Assembly (NCBI RefSeq): GCF_901709675.1
Contig: NC_051095.1
Coordinates: 21,265,956-21,329,955 of the forward strand
Source: Syngnathus acus
Lineage: Eukaryota > Chordata > Actinopteri > Syngnathiformes > Syngnathidae
Length of the DNA stretch: 64,000 bases
Reading direction: 5' to 3'
Part shown: positions 35,935 through 46,858 of the stretch, in pieces
Position numbering within the stretch: the first letter of the stretch is position 1
Layout: each line of letters begins with the position of its first letter
Translations under genes and position numbers: made by a program
The notes under the pieces: generated by a model
Seen by the model: only the letters and a program-made list of their open reading frames with translations
What the model was told of the DNA's origin: nothing
The model's database searches: none

Positions 35935-36100
35935 ATTAAAAAAGTATAAATGGAGATCATCTGAGCAAAGGTGTTATTTCAGAAATGTGTATGAAACTGG
36001 TCGCCCTTTCGTCAGTACCTAAGAGTGGTTCGCATTCTCAAAAATGTTGGTCATGCCACGTATGAAAAATAGAATCTCGCACTACTATACATGAGGGAAT

Positions 36101-37267
36101 TCATGACTGGGGCCAGGGCCTCCACACAGGGTCTAGACTCTGGGCGCAGGTTGTGGGTGGGGGGAGCAACTTCCTGGTGTCACAGAACTGATACTCGGTA
36201 CCCTGGCTTGGATAAGGATGGGGGGTGCTGTCCTGGAGCTGGTGTTGGTGCTGGCTCAGATGCGCAGGATACACAGAGTGGACGTGTGGGGGTGGACTCA
36301 CTGAAGCGGGCACTCGGTTGGACCCTGGTTCATCACTGGCTATGAAACGTCTGATCCTTAGGAGACACGACCTCATGCCCTCCTGGTAATCGTGTTGCTG
36401 CTGGGGGCCGCTGGGTCGCTGCCCCTGGGACGACAAGCCGGGTGTAATTGCACGCTGACCCCTCTCCTCCTTTTCCGACTTCAAGAATTGCACCACACTC
36501 TCCAGGATCTCAGCCTTCTCCACTTTAGGGTTTGTTAACTTCTAAAATGAATAGGAAAAGGTCCAAAAGTCAATGTCAGAATCATCTGGAGTGCATGAGT
36601 GCTTTTTATGCATATCACCTAAAAGCGATTTTCACACATATACATATATTTACAGGTCTAAGGGTCTGGTCGACTGATGACAAACTGTACACTGACGGAA
36701 TAAGCGTCGGAATAAGCGATTTTCGTCAGTCCCTCAGAAACCCAAAAAGCAAAGACAAGTGGCAGCTTGGAGAAGAGAAGCAGGAGGATTTATTTTCATA
36801 TATAAAATGGTCCAAATGTGCAGTTACCCTTGTAAACATTTTTTATGCACCTGTCCTAAAATAATGAAATGTAATCCATCTGCTTATTATTACAGCAGTG
36901 TACTGTACATTGATACCAAACTTAATGTATTTATTGTTTGTTTTAAACAAATTTATGAACACTATACAACTCGGTTTTTATACAAGTATTTACTACGTAG
37001 TTTAGTGACGGATTAGGCTATAGAACAGCCTAATAAAGCAGCGTGTACCTCATTGTGTGTGTTCTCCAGCATTAAAACTCTTAACGTCTCCAAACTGCGG
37101 TTGATGCGGTCCCGTCTGCGTTTCTCCATCACAGGTTTCGACACCTTTGAAAAAGATGAATATTGCTAACATCACAAACACTTTTTGTTGTTTTTATAAA
37201 TTCCAAATCCGCAGTTTACCCTCCTCATCCTGTGCCTGTGAGGCAGTGGTGAAGTCAACGCTTTCAT
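36101..37267 (-). CDS. her5: Hairy/E(spl)-related bHLH-Orange repressor, her5-like, complete
   Basis: Minus-strand exons in order: 37267-37220, 37144-37049, 36541-36101; 585 nt, 194 codons plus stop. Exon 1 encodes a short [16 protein letters not shown] leader. Exon 2 gives the basic region and helix 1 ([20 protein letters not shown]), with the family's conserved proline. Exon 3 gives helix 2 ([20 protein letters not shown]), an Orange-like segment ([20 protein letters not shown]) and a Pro/His/Gln-rich tail ending WRPWPQS. Hes/Her proteins bind E/N-box DNA as dimers and recruit Groucho/TLE through WRPW (established). Here WRPW is followed by three more residues. her5 and her7 are close relatives; her5 is preferred because of head-to-head pairing with a her1/11-type gene on this linkage group, recalled for zebrafish. 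The first exon was found by matching the phase-0 donor to exon 2. Confidence 0.85.
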
Positions 37268-37337
37268 GCTGCCCCGAATGCATGCAGATCAATCTGCACA
37301 AATCCAAACAGAGTGAATGTTTTGCACCTGGTTTGCA

Positions 37338-37346
37338 ACTATATGG
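37338..37346 (-). promoter_or_regulatory. TATA-like box of the her5-like gene
   Basis: CATATAGTT on the minus strand, about 70-80 bp upstream of the ATG, consistent with a short 5' UTR. No other TATA-like element lies closer. Confidence 0.4.
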
Positions 37347-37565
37347 ACGTCCCTGCCGCGCCCATAAGCACCCATGAAAAGAAGAGAGGCCAATTTCATT
37401 TACATGTAATCCGTTGACGCATGCGCCGCATGACATTTAATTCACATGTAAAATAACGCCTCCAACTGTAAAAAAAAAAAAAAAGGTTTGGCTACGTTTA
37501 GCAGATGTTCAACTACACGTGAAAGATGAGGTATAGGTAATATATAAAATACGTAAATAATAATA

Positions 37566-37593
37566 ATGGATGGATGGGTGGATGGATGGATGG
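37566..37593. repeat. (GGAT)n microsatellite
   Basis: Short run of GGAT/GGGT tetramers upstream of the her5-like gene. Confidence 0.7.
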
Positions 37594-37786
37594 ATTAAAC
37601 GAATAAATATGTATGTGCTGATGTGGTATATGTGTACATCATCTATGGCAGCACTTTGAACGGGAAAAATAATTTTTTGTCAACGTTTTTATAGAGGGAA
37701 AAAAAATATAGCCAGCCCTGCCTCCATACACGCACGCACGTAAGCACACGGACAGATTTACGGCACAGACCAGATTGCTCGCTTCA

Positions 37787-37877
37787 CACGCGAACGTCCG
37801 TGCGTGTTGTTTGTTTAGCCTCTAGGAGTGGAGTTGGTAAACAGTAGCACGAGCACACTTGTTCACCACAACACGTG
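37787..37877. promoter_or_regulatory. Class C site and CACGTG E-box upstream of the her5-like gene
   Basis: CACGCG at 37787-37792 and ACACGTGTCGTG containing CACGTG at 37872-37877, 520-610 bp upstream of the her5-like ATG. Hes/Her repressors bind CACGTG and CACGCG-type sites (established), so autorepression or cross-repression is plausible but is inference. Confidence 0.35.
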
Positions 37878-37939
37878 TCGTGTGTTTGGATACCGGTATG
37901 TCGTATATTTATAACATGGATTTTATTACGATAGCAACA

Positions 37940-38262
37940 TTTAAAGATTAAAGATTAAAGTCCCAATGATCGTCACACACACACCTGGGTGTGGTGAAAT
38001 TTGTCCTCTGCATTTAACCCATCCCCATGTGATTTTAATCCATCCCCTGGGGGAGAGGGGAGCAGTGAGCAGCAGCGGTGCCGCGCTCGGGAATCAGTTG
38101 GTGATCTAACCCCCCAATTCCAACCCTTAATGCTGAGTGCCAAGCAGGGAGGCAATGGGTCCCATTTTTATAGTCTTTGGTATGACCCGGCCGGGGTTTG
38201 AACCCACAACCTTCCAGTCTCAGGGCGGACACTCTACCACTAGGCCACTGAGCTGGTGCATA
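37940..38262 (-). mobile_element. tRNA-derived SINE
   Basis: On the minus strand the 5' end has pol III box A TGGCCTAGTGG (38247-38237) and box B GGTTCAAACCC (38204-38194), the correct order and about 33 bp spacing for a tRNA promoter. The body follows, ending in a short ATCTTTA-type tandem tail at about 37940-37960. Sequences like GGGTTAAATGCAGAGGACAA are typical of fish V-SINE-like families, from memory. It is inserted between the two her genes. Confidence 0.75.
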
Positions 38263-38518
38263 CATGCATGGTTGCACTTTTGGCAGTCTGTGCACACTGC
38301 ATTTGTTGCCGCCCTGGTCCCCATAATAGGCTCAAGTGTGGCGATAACACTAGGATGATCGGATAATGGCTATCCCGCGGAGATTAAACGCCCTTTAAGA
38401 CTCGCTGATACTTCCGTTTCAAATCAAAGAGGGGCGATTAGTAAAGGCCCGTAGACCATGCTGGGAACCGTGGCAACCACCCAAATCTAATAGATAGATT
38501 GATCTTGGGTAGTTGGTA

Positions 38519-38712
<194 letters not shown>

Positions 38713-39299
38713 ATGTTTCAGACATTTCTTTGAGAAAAAAGCCAAGATTCATCTGGGGGAAAAATAAAGTCTAATGGAAATTGATAGAAATAATTTTGAC
38801 TTATGTATTCAACGATATGATGTGGGTATGGGACATTTTAATGGAGACCCATTACGATACATTTTGATCATATTTTGATGAAGCAACTGATAATGTCGGA
38901 AACAGCAGACAATTGTACATAATCATCTGCATGGAAGCGAGAGAAATGACAAAGAAATGGCAAACTGTTTTTTTGACAATGATGTGGAGTTTTGATCATT
39001 AGTTTGAATCAATTCAACTCTATTCTGAAAAAAGTACCAAAGCAACTGGGATAAGATGTAATTCAATCTCATGTTGGTATTTTTTTAAAAGTACACATGA
39101 AATTCTCACACATTCACCAATTATTAAAACGTACAATGTGTAGAAAGTAGTGCCATCTAGTGGTGAACTAACAACCTAAATTGGAATTGGGTGCATTATG
39201 AAGCACGCGCACTATGTTGCCTCAGAAAGACCACACATCGCAAGAAGCTCTTCAGCAGAGTTCCAGGCAAAATGTAATCACAAAATATGTTTACTATTT

Positions 39300-39608
39300 C
39301 CTCAAAGCATGAAGTAAGTACACTGCTGTCGTCAGACTATTGAACATTCAAACGTAGCATTCCTCTGCACACTTGTAAATACTGCTTTTGTCTCCTGCAC
39401 TGTTCACATACTTTATCACTGCTGCACTTTGTACTTTATAATTATCTTATTTCATATTTTTTATATAGAATGTCACTTTTTTTTTAACCAGCCGAAATAC
39501 CTCTACATTGCTGAAAGCCGTATGCAACGAAATTTCGTTTTTGTACACACCTAGTGTTGACAAAATGACAATAAAGTTCTGTCTAAGTCTAAGTCTAAGT
39601 CTAAGTGC
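39300..39608 (+). mobile_element. LINE 3' end with (AAGTCT)n tail
   Basis: CTGCACTGTTCACATACTTT and CTGCTGCACTTTGTACTTTA, then CGAAATTTCG and AATGACAATAAAGTTCTGTC ending in a TAAGTC hexamer run (39585-39606). This is the 3' terminus of a fish non-LTR element with its own AATAAAG signal. No coding part. Confidence 0.6.
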
Positions 39609-39869
39609 ATTTGTTACACGTAGGCTGCGGATCCAGCAAATTTATAATTGGAGGATTGTTTTTATTTACATTCTACACAATTTCCCAACTTCAACCGAAT
39701 CTGGTTTGTACAATTATATAAAGAAAATGTGCATTGATGTGATAGAACATATCTATATTTCGCATGTTATTGAAATTAACCCTGGTATTTTAAAATGATT
39801 GAGGATTGAAGTCAAAATTGTACACACCATCTTTTTAAAAATATATTTATAAAATGATGAGTAACTGAT

Positions 39870-40326
39870 TAGCACATCCTCCTCACAGATGTGAGGTTGT
39901 GGGTTTGAATCCAGGCTAATCCAAGTTTACTGTTTTATTTCCATCCATCCATCCATCCATCCATCCATCCATCCATCCATCCATCCATCCATCCATCCAT
40001 CCATCCATCCATCCATCCATCCATCCATCCATCCATCCATTTTCTATACCGCTTGTCCCCACGGCATGCTGGAGCCTATCTCAGCAGTCAGGGGACACCT
40101 TGAACTGGTTGCCAGCCAATCGCAGGGCACACAGAGACGAATAACCATCCACACTCACACTCAACACCTACAGGCAATTCGGAGTGCTCAATCGGCCTAC
40201 CAAGCATGTTTTTGGGATGTGGGAGGAAACCGGAGTGCCCGGAGAAAATCCACACAGGGAGGAATCGAACCCGCACACTCCTAACTGTGAGGCCGACATG
40301 CTAACCAGTGCGTCACCGAGCTGCCC
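39870..40326. repeat. Dispersed fish repeat with (ATCC)n core, nearly full length
   Basis: A short GTTGTGGGTTTGAATCC arm, a long (ATCC)n tract (39941-40040), then TTTTCTATACCGCTTGTCC, GGAGCCTATCTCAGCAG, TTGCCAGCCAATCGCAGGGC, GCATGTTTTTGGGATGTGGG and a GGAATCGAACCC-type end with GCTAACCA. This is the longest copy of a family scattered over the window; its class is not resolved here. Confidence 0.7.
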
Positions 40327-40993
40327 TACTGTTTTATTTATTAAAAATAATAAATAAATTAACCAATCATTTTTTGTATATTCAAATGTTAATACTTATG
40401 TAAATAAAGACAAAGGGTATAGGAAAGGTCGAATCATTTATTTCACTAAAATATAATAATGGATGGATGAATTTAACAATTTCTAAATTACATAAAAGAC
40501 AACTACGTATACCAATTTTAAAACATAATTTGTAACTACGCAGGTATTTTTGGTAGGGCGGGGGCTGAATTGATGCAACAAATACAACAGTACTTTTGAT
40601 GATATAGATGTGATATAGGCCGGATTAAAGAATGGAGTCAATTGCATGTTGCCCACAGGCCATACTTTGCCCACCCCTGCTGAATGCTATTTAATTCTTA
40701 GGCACTGAAGGTTGGATGCAATCTGCATTTCCTTGCCTTGTACATGTGACACAATCAAGACAATAAATATAATCTGTCTAATTTTAATATCATTTAATCA
40801 ATTCTGTCCTGGGGAAGGCATTAAGCTAAAATTAAGCAGTACACCCTTAAGACTGCTCGGTTAAAACTTGGACCAACCCAGGAAATTGGCTCAATTTTAT
40901 CCAACTTTGTTTTGCAAAACCAAAAAAAAAAAAAAAAAAAAAAAAAACCACACCCTAATTTGTTGTTCATTGTGCGTGCGTGCTTGCTGTGAG

Positions 40994-41001
40994 TGTGGGA
41001 A
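40994..41001 (+). promoter_or_regulatory. RBPJ/Su(H) consensus site
   Basis: TGTGGGAA, a perfect match to YGTGGGAA, in the her5-her11 intergenic region about 930 bp upstream of the her11-like start. RBPJ is the DNA-binding effector of Notch (established). Confidence 0.4.
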
Positions 41002-41351
41002 CGTGTAGTGAAGGCAACAAGTGGTCGGTCTGGCTTGTGAAGTGCAAACGCGAGGTATGAAGTTGACCCCCGAGCAGCACACTTGACACTCGGGTGTAAT
41101 CATCATTCTCACACTTCTTCATCAGCAGACAAACGTGTGTCCACCCGTCCTCCGTTCCCATGGAATCGAACTCCCTATAGGTAGCAATCACGTTCATCAT
41201 AACGCTTGTGTGTGCACGTTTCTGCAAATATAGAGGCAGGTACATCATAAAATTGTATTTCGACCTGGGTAAATGCTAATTGATGTACGTACATACATAT
41301 GTCGAAGCTCACAGCTCTCGTTTGGTCGTGTTCATCGCTTAATGCGAAGTC

Positions 41352-41359
41352 TCACACCT
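41352..41359 (-). promoter_or_regulatory. T-box half site
   Basis: TCACACCT, i.e. AGGTGTGA on the minus strand, the T-box core bound by Tbx6-type factors. It lies 42 bp from the next RBPJ site and about 570 bp upstream of the her11-like ATG. Confidence 0.4.
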
Positions 41360-41393
41360 CATAAAAGCTGAGCAGTTTCTCACTTCATTTCTG

Positions 41394-41401
41394 TTCCCAC
41401 G
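41394..41401 (-). promoter_or_regulatory. RBPJ/Su(H) high-affinity site
   Basis: TTCCCACG, i.e. CGTGGGAA on the minus strand, a perfect consensus site, in opposite orientation to the one at 40994. Confidence 0.45.
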
Positions 41402-41830
41402 AGAAAGAAAGCCCTTTCCCAGCCTCGCACTTCTTTGGGGGCATGCGAAAATGAATACCAAGCATGACTAAAGTCTTAATGTATATTCAATACGAACGTG
41501 ATACATTTTTCGTTTTGCATGTTTTTCTGATCGCAAAAAAATGCAGTGCAACAATTCCTTTTCAAATAAATATAACTAAACAGGCCTACATTTTACTGAC
41601 ATAAAATTTTCACTTTTATAAATGCATGAATTCCATTGTTAATATTATTGTATTATTATTATTCCATAGTTATATTATTATAAGATATATAGCCCAATTA
41701 AGCTTTACTTGTTGCGTGATATGATTTGGAGTTTCCCGTGTGTAGTTTTACTTATTTATTGATGAGTGTGAACTAAGTCTTAATAAAATCACGGACTGAA
41801 TATGGAGGTGTGGTCACAGACACCTGCCAG

Positions 41831-41864
41831 CCAATCAATGGCGTCCTATGGGTGGCTATTTAAT
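41831..41864 (+). promoter_or_regulatory. Core promoter of the her1/her11-like gene (CCAAT, TATA)
   Basis: CCAAT at 41831-41835 and TATTTAAT at 41857-41864. A start of transcription about 30 bp further on would fall near 41887, just upstream of the chosen ATG at 41926. Confidence 0.5.
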
Positions 41865-41925
41865 CACCCCTCTCACCATCATCGCAATGTTCTTCACTGC
41901 ACCAGCTGTCGTTGTTGGGACCAAC

Positions 41926-42328
41926 ATGACCAGGAACTTTGCAAAGACGCTCGAGGAGGATCACAAGGGTAGAAAAAGGGTGAGACTTACATGTAACCAT
42001 TTGGTAAAATACACATTTGAACGGGATTTACGCAGAAAGTAGCTCCAATATTGGGCAGGTTGGAAAAAGCATGCACGTTCCAACTTTTGGATAATTTTGT
42101 CCTATATTCTGTTAATTTTTGCATAAACAGTCATATTTGAAGCCAATCATTTTGATTTTGTTTTAATTTATCCAACTTTCCCTCCCTCCTCGTGGCTGTA
42201 AATCCAACATGGCAAGCTCTCAACCTAAGCTTGTTGTATATCAGGTTATACATCAGCATTACAATTCTAATGATAAGGTACAAGGAAGGCTAATTATCAC
42301 TTGTACAGTGTTTGTGTGTGTGTGTGCG

Positions 42329-42372
<44 letters not shown>

Positions 42373-44848
42373 CGTGTGTACGTGGTGGTGGTGGTGGTGG
42401 TGGTGGGGGGGGGGGGTCACATCGCCACGGATTTGGGACCCCAGTTCAGCGATGTTTGCCCCGGTTTAAGAAAAGATGAGATAACAAAAGTGGGATGAAA
42501 TCTGTTTGTGTGTCTTATGTTTTAGTTCAGGGATGAGCGGTTTAAATGCTGGAGGAAGCTACAATTTTTCATCAGGGCTACTAGGAGGTCAATAAGACTA
42601 TGCACTTCCTACACGCTATTTCATCAAATATGGACAAAATAAGTGCATACATCCTTTAAAATGTTGGGTTAAAAAAAACAAAAAACAATTTGGGTTAAAA
42701 ATTTAACCATCAAATTGACACGTATTGGTTTTTATATTTATTTATTTATTTATTTATTTATTTACAAAAGAACACAAAAATGGGTGAAATTGCTCAAACT
42801 TGCTGGGTCAGTCGAATTTTTAACCGAGGTTTATACGTGCAAATTATATGCTCCTAATATATTTCACGTTATATTGCACCTTAAACCAAAAACAAAATAA
42901 TCACTTATGATAGTCTAATTGCTTTCTTTTTTTTCCCAGTACAAACGGCTTTCTTGCCAAAAACATTGAAGCCCAACACAAAACGGCTGAAAAAAATCAA
43001 CTCACTCAAAATATCATTCCAAAAATAATTAGGCCTATCCGTTGTTATGCAGAGCGGTCAGTACAAGACCCCGGGAAAGCACAACTAATACATGTCTGCC
43101 CTCTTGTGGGGATTGGTGATATTACAATTTACATACATATTCACAGTTTGATCATAGTATTTCCCCTGACACCTACGGATTTGCATTTTTATGGATTTTC
43201 ATCTTTTTGCAATAGTTCCACATTATGGATTTTCCTCTTTTTTTTTTCAGAATTATTTCCCCCATTCCCCATGGACCACCAGTTTCCCATCCCTGTATTA
43301 GTTAACCCATAGACAAGTCAAAATATTAAACTGCTAGATTCAGCAAAAACAAATTGGTAACCTCAACAAATACAGAGTAAAATATCCCACTTTTGAATGA
43401 AGCCAAGGTGACATCTTTGTAAAGACTCACTCTGGTCAATATTGAATATCATTTGATTCAGTTGCTTAGTTTGCATTTACCTCGGGCAAGTCATGATTAA
43501 AGTGTAAAAATTGTGGTAGAGACAGGGTTGGTGTGTACTAGTGATACTAAATGAAGGTGGCTAATATTTTGGCATATAGGGCTAATAGGTCTTTAAGCGA
43601 CCTCACATTGTGTTGCAATATTTGGTCATTCCAGTCAAACTTACATCATCTACTTATGTTGCTGTTGATACTTGCCTATAGATTCTCAAACCGGCTGTGG
43701 AAAAGAAGAGAAGAGATCGGATAAACAAAAGTCTTGCAGAGCTCAGAAACTTGTTGTTGACTAACACAGCGGATCCGGTGAGTTGTCATTATTCTAAAAA
43801 AAATGCAAACAGATCACATTGCTCAATCGACCGGTGGGAACTGTATTGAAAACATTATCACCAACAGCGCTTGCAGAATCCTAAAATTGAGAAAGCAGAA
43901 ATTTTGGACTTGACTGTGGAATATCTTCACAAGTGGACAGATGGCAAGAAAATGAGCAATGGTTAGTCACACAATGCGCTTTATCATCTAGGCCAGTGTT
44001 TCCCAAACTTGAAGTGAGCTAAAGAGCGTAATTTGAAAATTATTAAATCTCCAAGCGTAATTGTGTAAACAAAAATGTAATTGTTCTGCCTGTCGCCATA
44101 TGTCGCTGGTATGGATGGCTAATAATTTACCACGGCACTCAGGTTGGGGATTACTGGTCTAGTCATGTTCACGTCACCCTTTGCACCCTCTAATGAGGGG
44201 AACCAATCCCTCTGCATGTATCCGCCAGATGCTCCCGGTGCTGTGGTAAGTCTCCACCCGAGCGGCCCTCCTTGCTTTACCGTTGAGGGTGCAGGTTTTC
44301 AGCAGTGTGTGTGGCAAATGGCCAACTACATGCACAAGATGCCGGCCATGCAGCGAGCCGGCTTGATGGAGTGGCTGAAGCACCACGTGGAGATGCAGCG
44401 GGCCACACAGCCGCCATCGTTAAACTCCCTAACGAGACTGATGGATGCAGCGTCAGCGGAGGCCATTTGCACATCTGAGAGTCAAGACTTCCACAACTCT
44501 TTGGTTCTTGCGCATTCCCCGCCTCAGCCTCTTGCTTGCTCCACTCCCCTCCACTCCCCTCCCACCTCCCCCTGGTTCTCAACATTTGCTTCCTCCTCTC
44601 CTCCTTTCCCCTCATTTGCCTGTCACTTCTCCTTCCCCCCCAGCTTGTCACCTCCGTCGACCAACACCTCTTTTCCCACGCTCCCACATTCCCTCCACAC
44701 GCTTCCTGCCCACGTGACTTCCTCCTCACCCACGTTAGGTCACCAAGCGGGCCCCACGGTCTTCCACTACCCCTCCGTCACCCCCCTGAGGTCTCCTCCG
44801 CATCAGTCACACAAGACTTCCTCACTCACGTGGAGACCCTGGTTCTGA
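41926..44848 (+). CDS. her11: Hairy/E(spl)-related bHLH-Orange repressor, her1/her11-like, complete
   Basis: Exons 41926-41979, 43682-43777, 43868-43961, 44163-44848; 930 nt, 309 codons plus stop. Exon 1 encodes MTRNFAKTLEEDHKGRKR. Exon 2 gives the basic region and helix 1 (ILKPAVEKKRRDRINKSLAE). Exon 3 gives helix 2 (NPKIEKAEILDLTVEYLHKW). Exon 4 holds the Orange domain (GFQQCVWQMANYMHKMPAMQ and onward) and a very Ser/Pro-rich tail ending WRPWF. Two upstream in-frame ATGs (41848, 41886) are rejected because the TATA box overlaps or follows them. The exon 4 acceptor (GGTCTAG at 44156-44162) is weak; the stronger CAG at 44140-44142 would cause an immediate stop, so the join is moderately uncertain. 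her1/her11 genes are Notch-linked segmentation and neural repressors (established for zebrafish). It is divergent from the her5-like gene. WRPW is followed by one extra Phe. Confidence 0.82.
42311..42416. repeat. (GT)n-(GGT)n-(G)12 compound repeat in her11-like intron 1
   Basis: GT/GC dinucleotides 42311-42380, GGT triplets 42382-42404, then 12 G residues 42405-42416. It lies in the 1.7 kb first intron. Confidence 0.95.
42733..42765. repeat. (ATTT)n microsatellite
   Basis: About seven TTTA tetramers in her11-like intron 1. Confidence 0.85.
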
Positions 44849-44936
44849 AGTGTGGTGCCCTCTAGTGGTGGGATTTTCACGCCTGCAATGGACAGTGTAA
44901 ATATGAAATGGCAACAACTTTGGAATTCCCCTTGTA

Positions 44937-44942
44937 AATAAA
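44937..44942 (+). terminator. Poly(A) signal of the her1/her11-like gene
   Basis: AATAAA 88 nt after the stop codon, giving a very short 3' UTR, followed by a T-run at 44949-44961. Confidence 0.7.
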
Positions 44943-45369
44943 ACGTGTTTTTTTTTTTTTTCTCATTACAATGATATGATAAAAGTTGCCTGTGAATATG
45001 CATCTTCCATATTATCATGTGAGAGTTACAGTGACGCTCATTAGAAATGCTTAAAACTCAGCAAGGTTTTAAAGTTTTTCTTTCCTTCAAAGCGTTCATT
45101 TATATTTTAATTAAACGTGAAAATTAAAATTGATTAAAATTCAGTCTGATGGCAACTTTGACAATAAAAACGGCATCTGCGAGTTTGCAACAGTTTATAA
45201 AAAAGTATAGGTAAAAAATTACCTTTACCTCACACAGACACACACAAAAACATACTCACTGGCGCCAACCACAACAAAACAACTCACAATATAGTAGCCG
45301 TGCAACTAAAACTTATGTGGATGACTGTGTCTTTTCAGTTTCATCACAACTTTTGAATCGCACAATGAA

Positions 45370-45720
45370 GCAGCCATTGATGACCGAGCATGATTGCATG
45401 GTTTCCTTGTTTTAATGTTGCCATGGTTTCTGTTCGCCTCGCCCCTCCCCTCCTGTGTCTGCTCACTATCTATGTAATCGCCGTCACCTGCCTCACGTTA
45501 CCTGTCTTGTATTTAAATCTTGTCTGCGTGTCACTCCCCGTCGGATTGTTCTCGTCTCATGTCTTCTTGTTTCTAGTCGCTAGTCTGTTCTGTTCTAGTC
45601 TTTCTGTTCAGTTATTCGCGTCCCTAGTCGAGCATCTATAGTTTGTCTTTTGAGTTCTTCAATAAACCCTGGTCCGAGCTGCATTTGGTCGCCCTGCTCC
45701 ATTCACTCCATGATACCACC
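45370..45720 (+). mobile_element. Possible solo LTR of a retrotransposon
   Basis: A C/T-rich block with TATTTAAA (45509) followed about 150 bp later by AATAAA (45661-45666) and GGTCGCCCTGCTCC. The order TATA, Cys/Leu-like pyrimidine-rich R region, poly(A) signal is LTR-like. Clear TG...CA ends and a target duplication were not identified. Confidence 0.3.
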
Positions 45721-46584
45721 ATGACCACTCTTGCAGGTCGCTTTGAATTTCTTGAAATGAGCAACAATTGAAATCAAGAGTTTTCTATCTTTTCCATGTT
45801 TTTAACCACTCTATTGCGATATTTTGGGCCACTCTTCCTTCCTAAATTGTTTCAATGGTTTCATCGATAACAGCAGGTCAACCCAGTGCCTGAATTAGCA
45901 AAGCAGCCACCGCCAGCTGTTTGACTTTTGGTATGAAGTTCTTTTTCTGAAACGCCGTGTTACATTTATGCTTTAGGTAACGAGACACACCTTCCAAAAA
46001 TGTCAGCTTCCATCTAGGATATTCCCTTAAACCTAAAATGTTTTGGGATTGGGATCCAATTATTATTTTTTAATAAAACATAAAATGAGCCTTTATGTTT
46101 GATTTGGTCCATTTGACTGCCATCGTGGTTCACTTCCGTGCTAAAATTTTAGGAATGGCTTTGCAACTCATTCCAGACCAGAAGATGTCGCTTACTTGAG
46201 TTCTCATCTGCTCTTGAATTTGTATCATGCTATTATGTTTTTTGAAAGCTTTTGGACGGACGGACGTATACTGTATTCAGATGCAATTATAATACGTATA
46301 TGAAAAAAAAAACTTTTAGGAAGATATTTTATTGGACAGCAGAGGGCAGCACTGACACGCTTTAGTTGCATGGTAGAGGCGCTTCTTTCATTGGCCTCGC
46401 TTCCTTCCACCCATTCATCTTCATCAGTGCTTTTCCTCACAAGGGTCGCGCGTGTGCTGGAGCTGACTTTGGGTGAAAGGCCAATGGCAGGGTACAAATA
46501 GACAAACAAGCATTCTCACCTAAGGACAGTCATTTTTTAATAAAATAAAAAATGCATGTTTCTGCAAAATGAGCATAAACTGCA

Positions 46585-46680
46585 GTGTCCAGGAAAAACT
46601 GTAAGGAAGGTCGAAGCCTGGATTCGAACCCCCAACCTCCAAATAGTGAGGCAAATGGGCAAACCACTCAGATGTCACCT
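46585..46680. repeat. Fragment of the dispersed fish repeat
   Basis: GTCGAAGCCTGGATTCGAAC followed by CCCCAACCTCC, GTGAGGCAAATG and AACCACTCAG, matching the distal arm of the copy at 39870-40326. Confidence 0.5.
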
Positions 46681-46768
46681 CTTCTTATTATAAGATTAAG
46701 AATAAAAGTGTTCATTTTTGCTGAACTGACCATGTGTTGGAGTGGGTCCATGCTTGATAAGACCAGAT

Positions 46769-46858
46769 CATTCATTCATTCATTCATTCATTCATTCATT
46801 CATTCATTCATTCATTCATTCATTCATTCATTCATTCATTCATTCATTCATTCATTCA
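46769..46858. repeat. (ATTC)n microsatellite
   Basis: About 22 perfect ATTC tetramers; source of a spurious FIHS-repeat frame. It is followed by CTTCCGAACAGCTTATCCTC, a dispersed-repeat flank. Confidence 0.97.

Larger units (their letters stand above)
32715..36100. other. Intergenic DNA between pfdn6 and the her5-like gene
   Basis: No recognised gene. It contains the unassigned open block at 33085-33320 (-) listed separately. 34200-34440 is unique-looking with no repeat. 34440-35500 is very AT-rich. A C-run with CT repeats lies at 33593-33612. Confidence 0.45.

Noticed and set aside
38035-38295. Overlapping short frames in both directions
   Set aside because: They fall inside the tRNA-derived SINE.
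41848-41925. Upstream in-frame ATGs for the her11-like gene
   Set aside because: ATG 41848 precedes the TATA box and ATG 41886 coincides with the expected start of transcription; ATG 41926 fits better.
44277-44729. 150-codon minus-strand frame
   Set aside because: Lies antisense to the her11-like exon 4, whose plus frame has Orange and WRPW motifs; it is a composition shadow.
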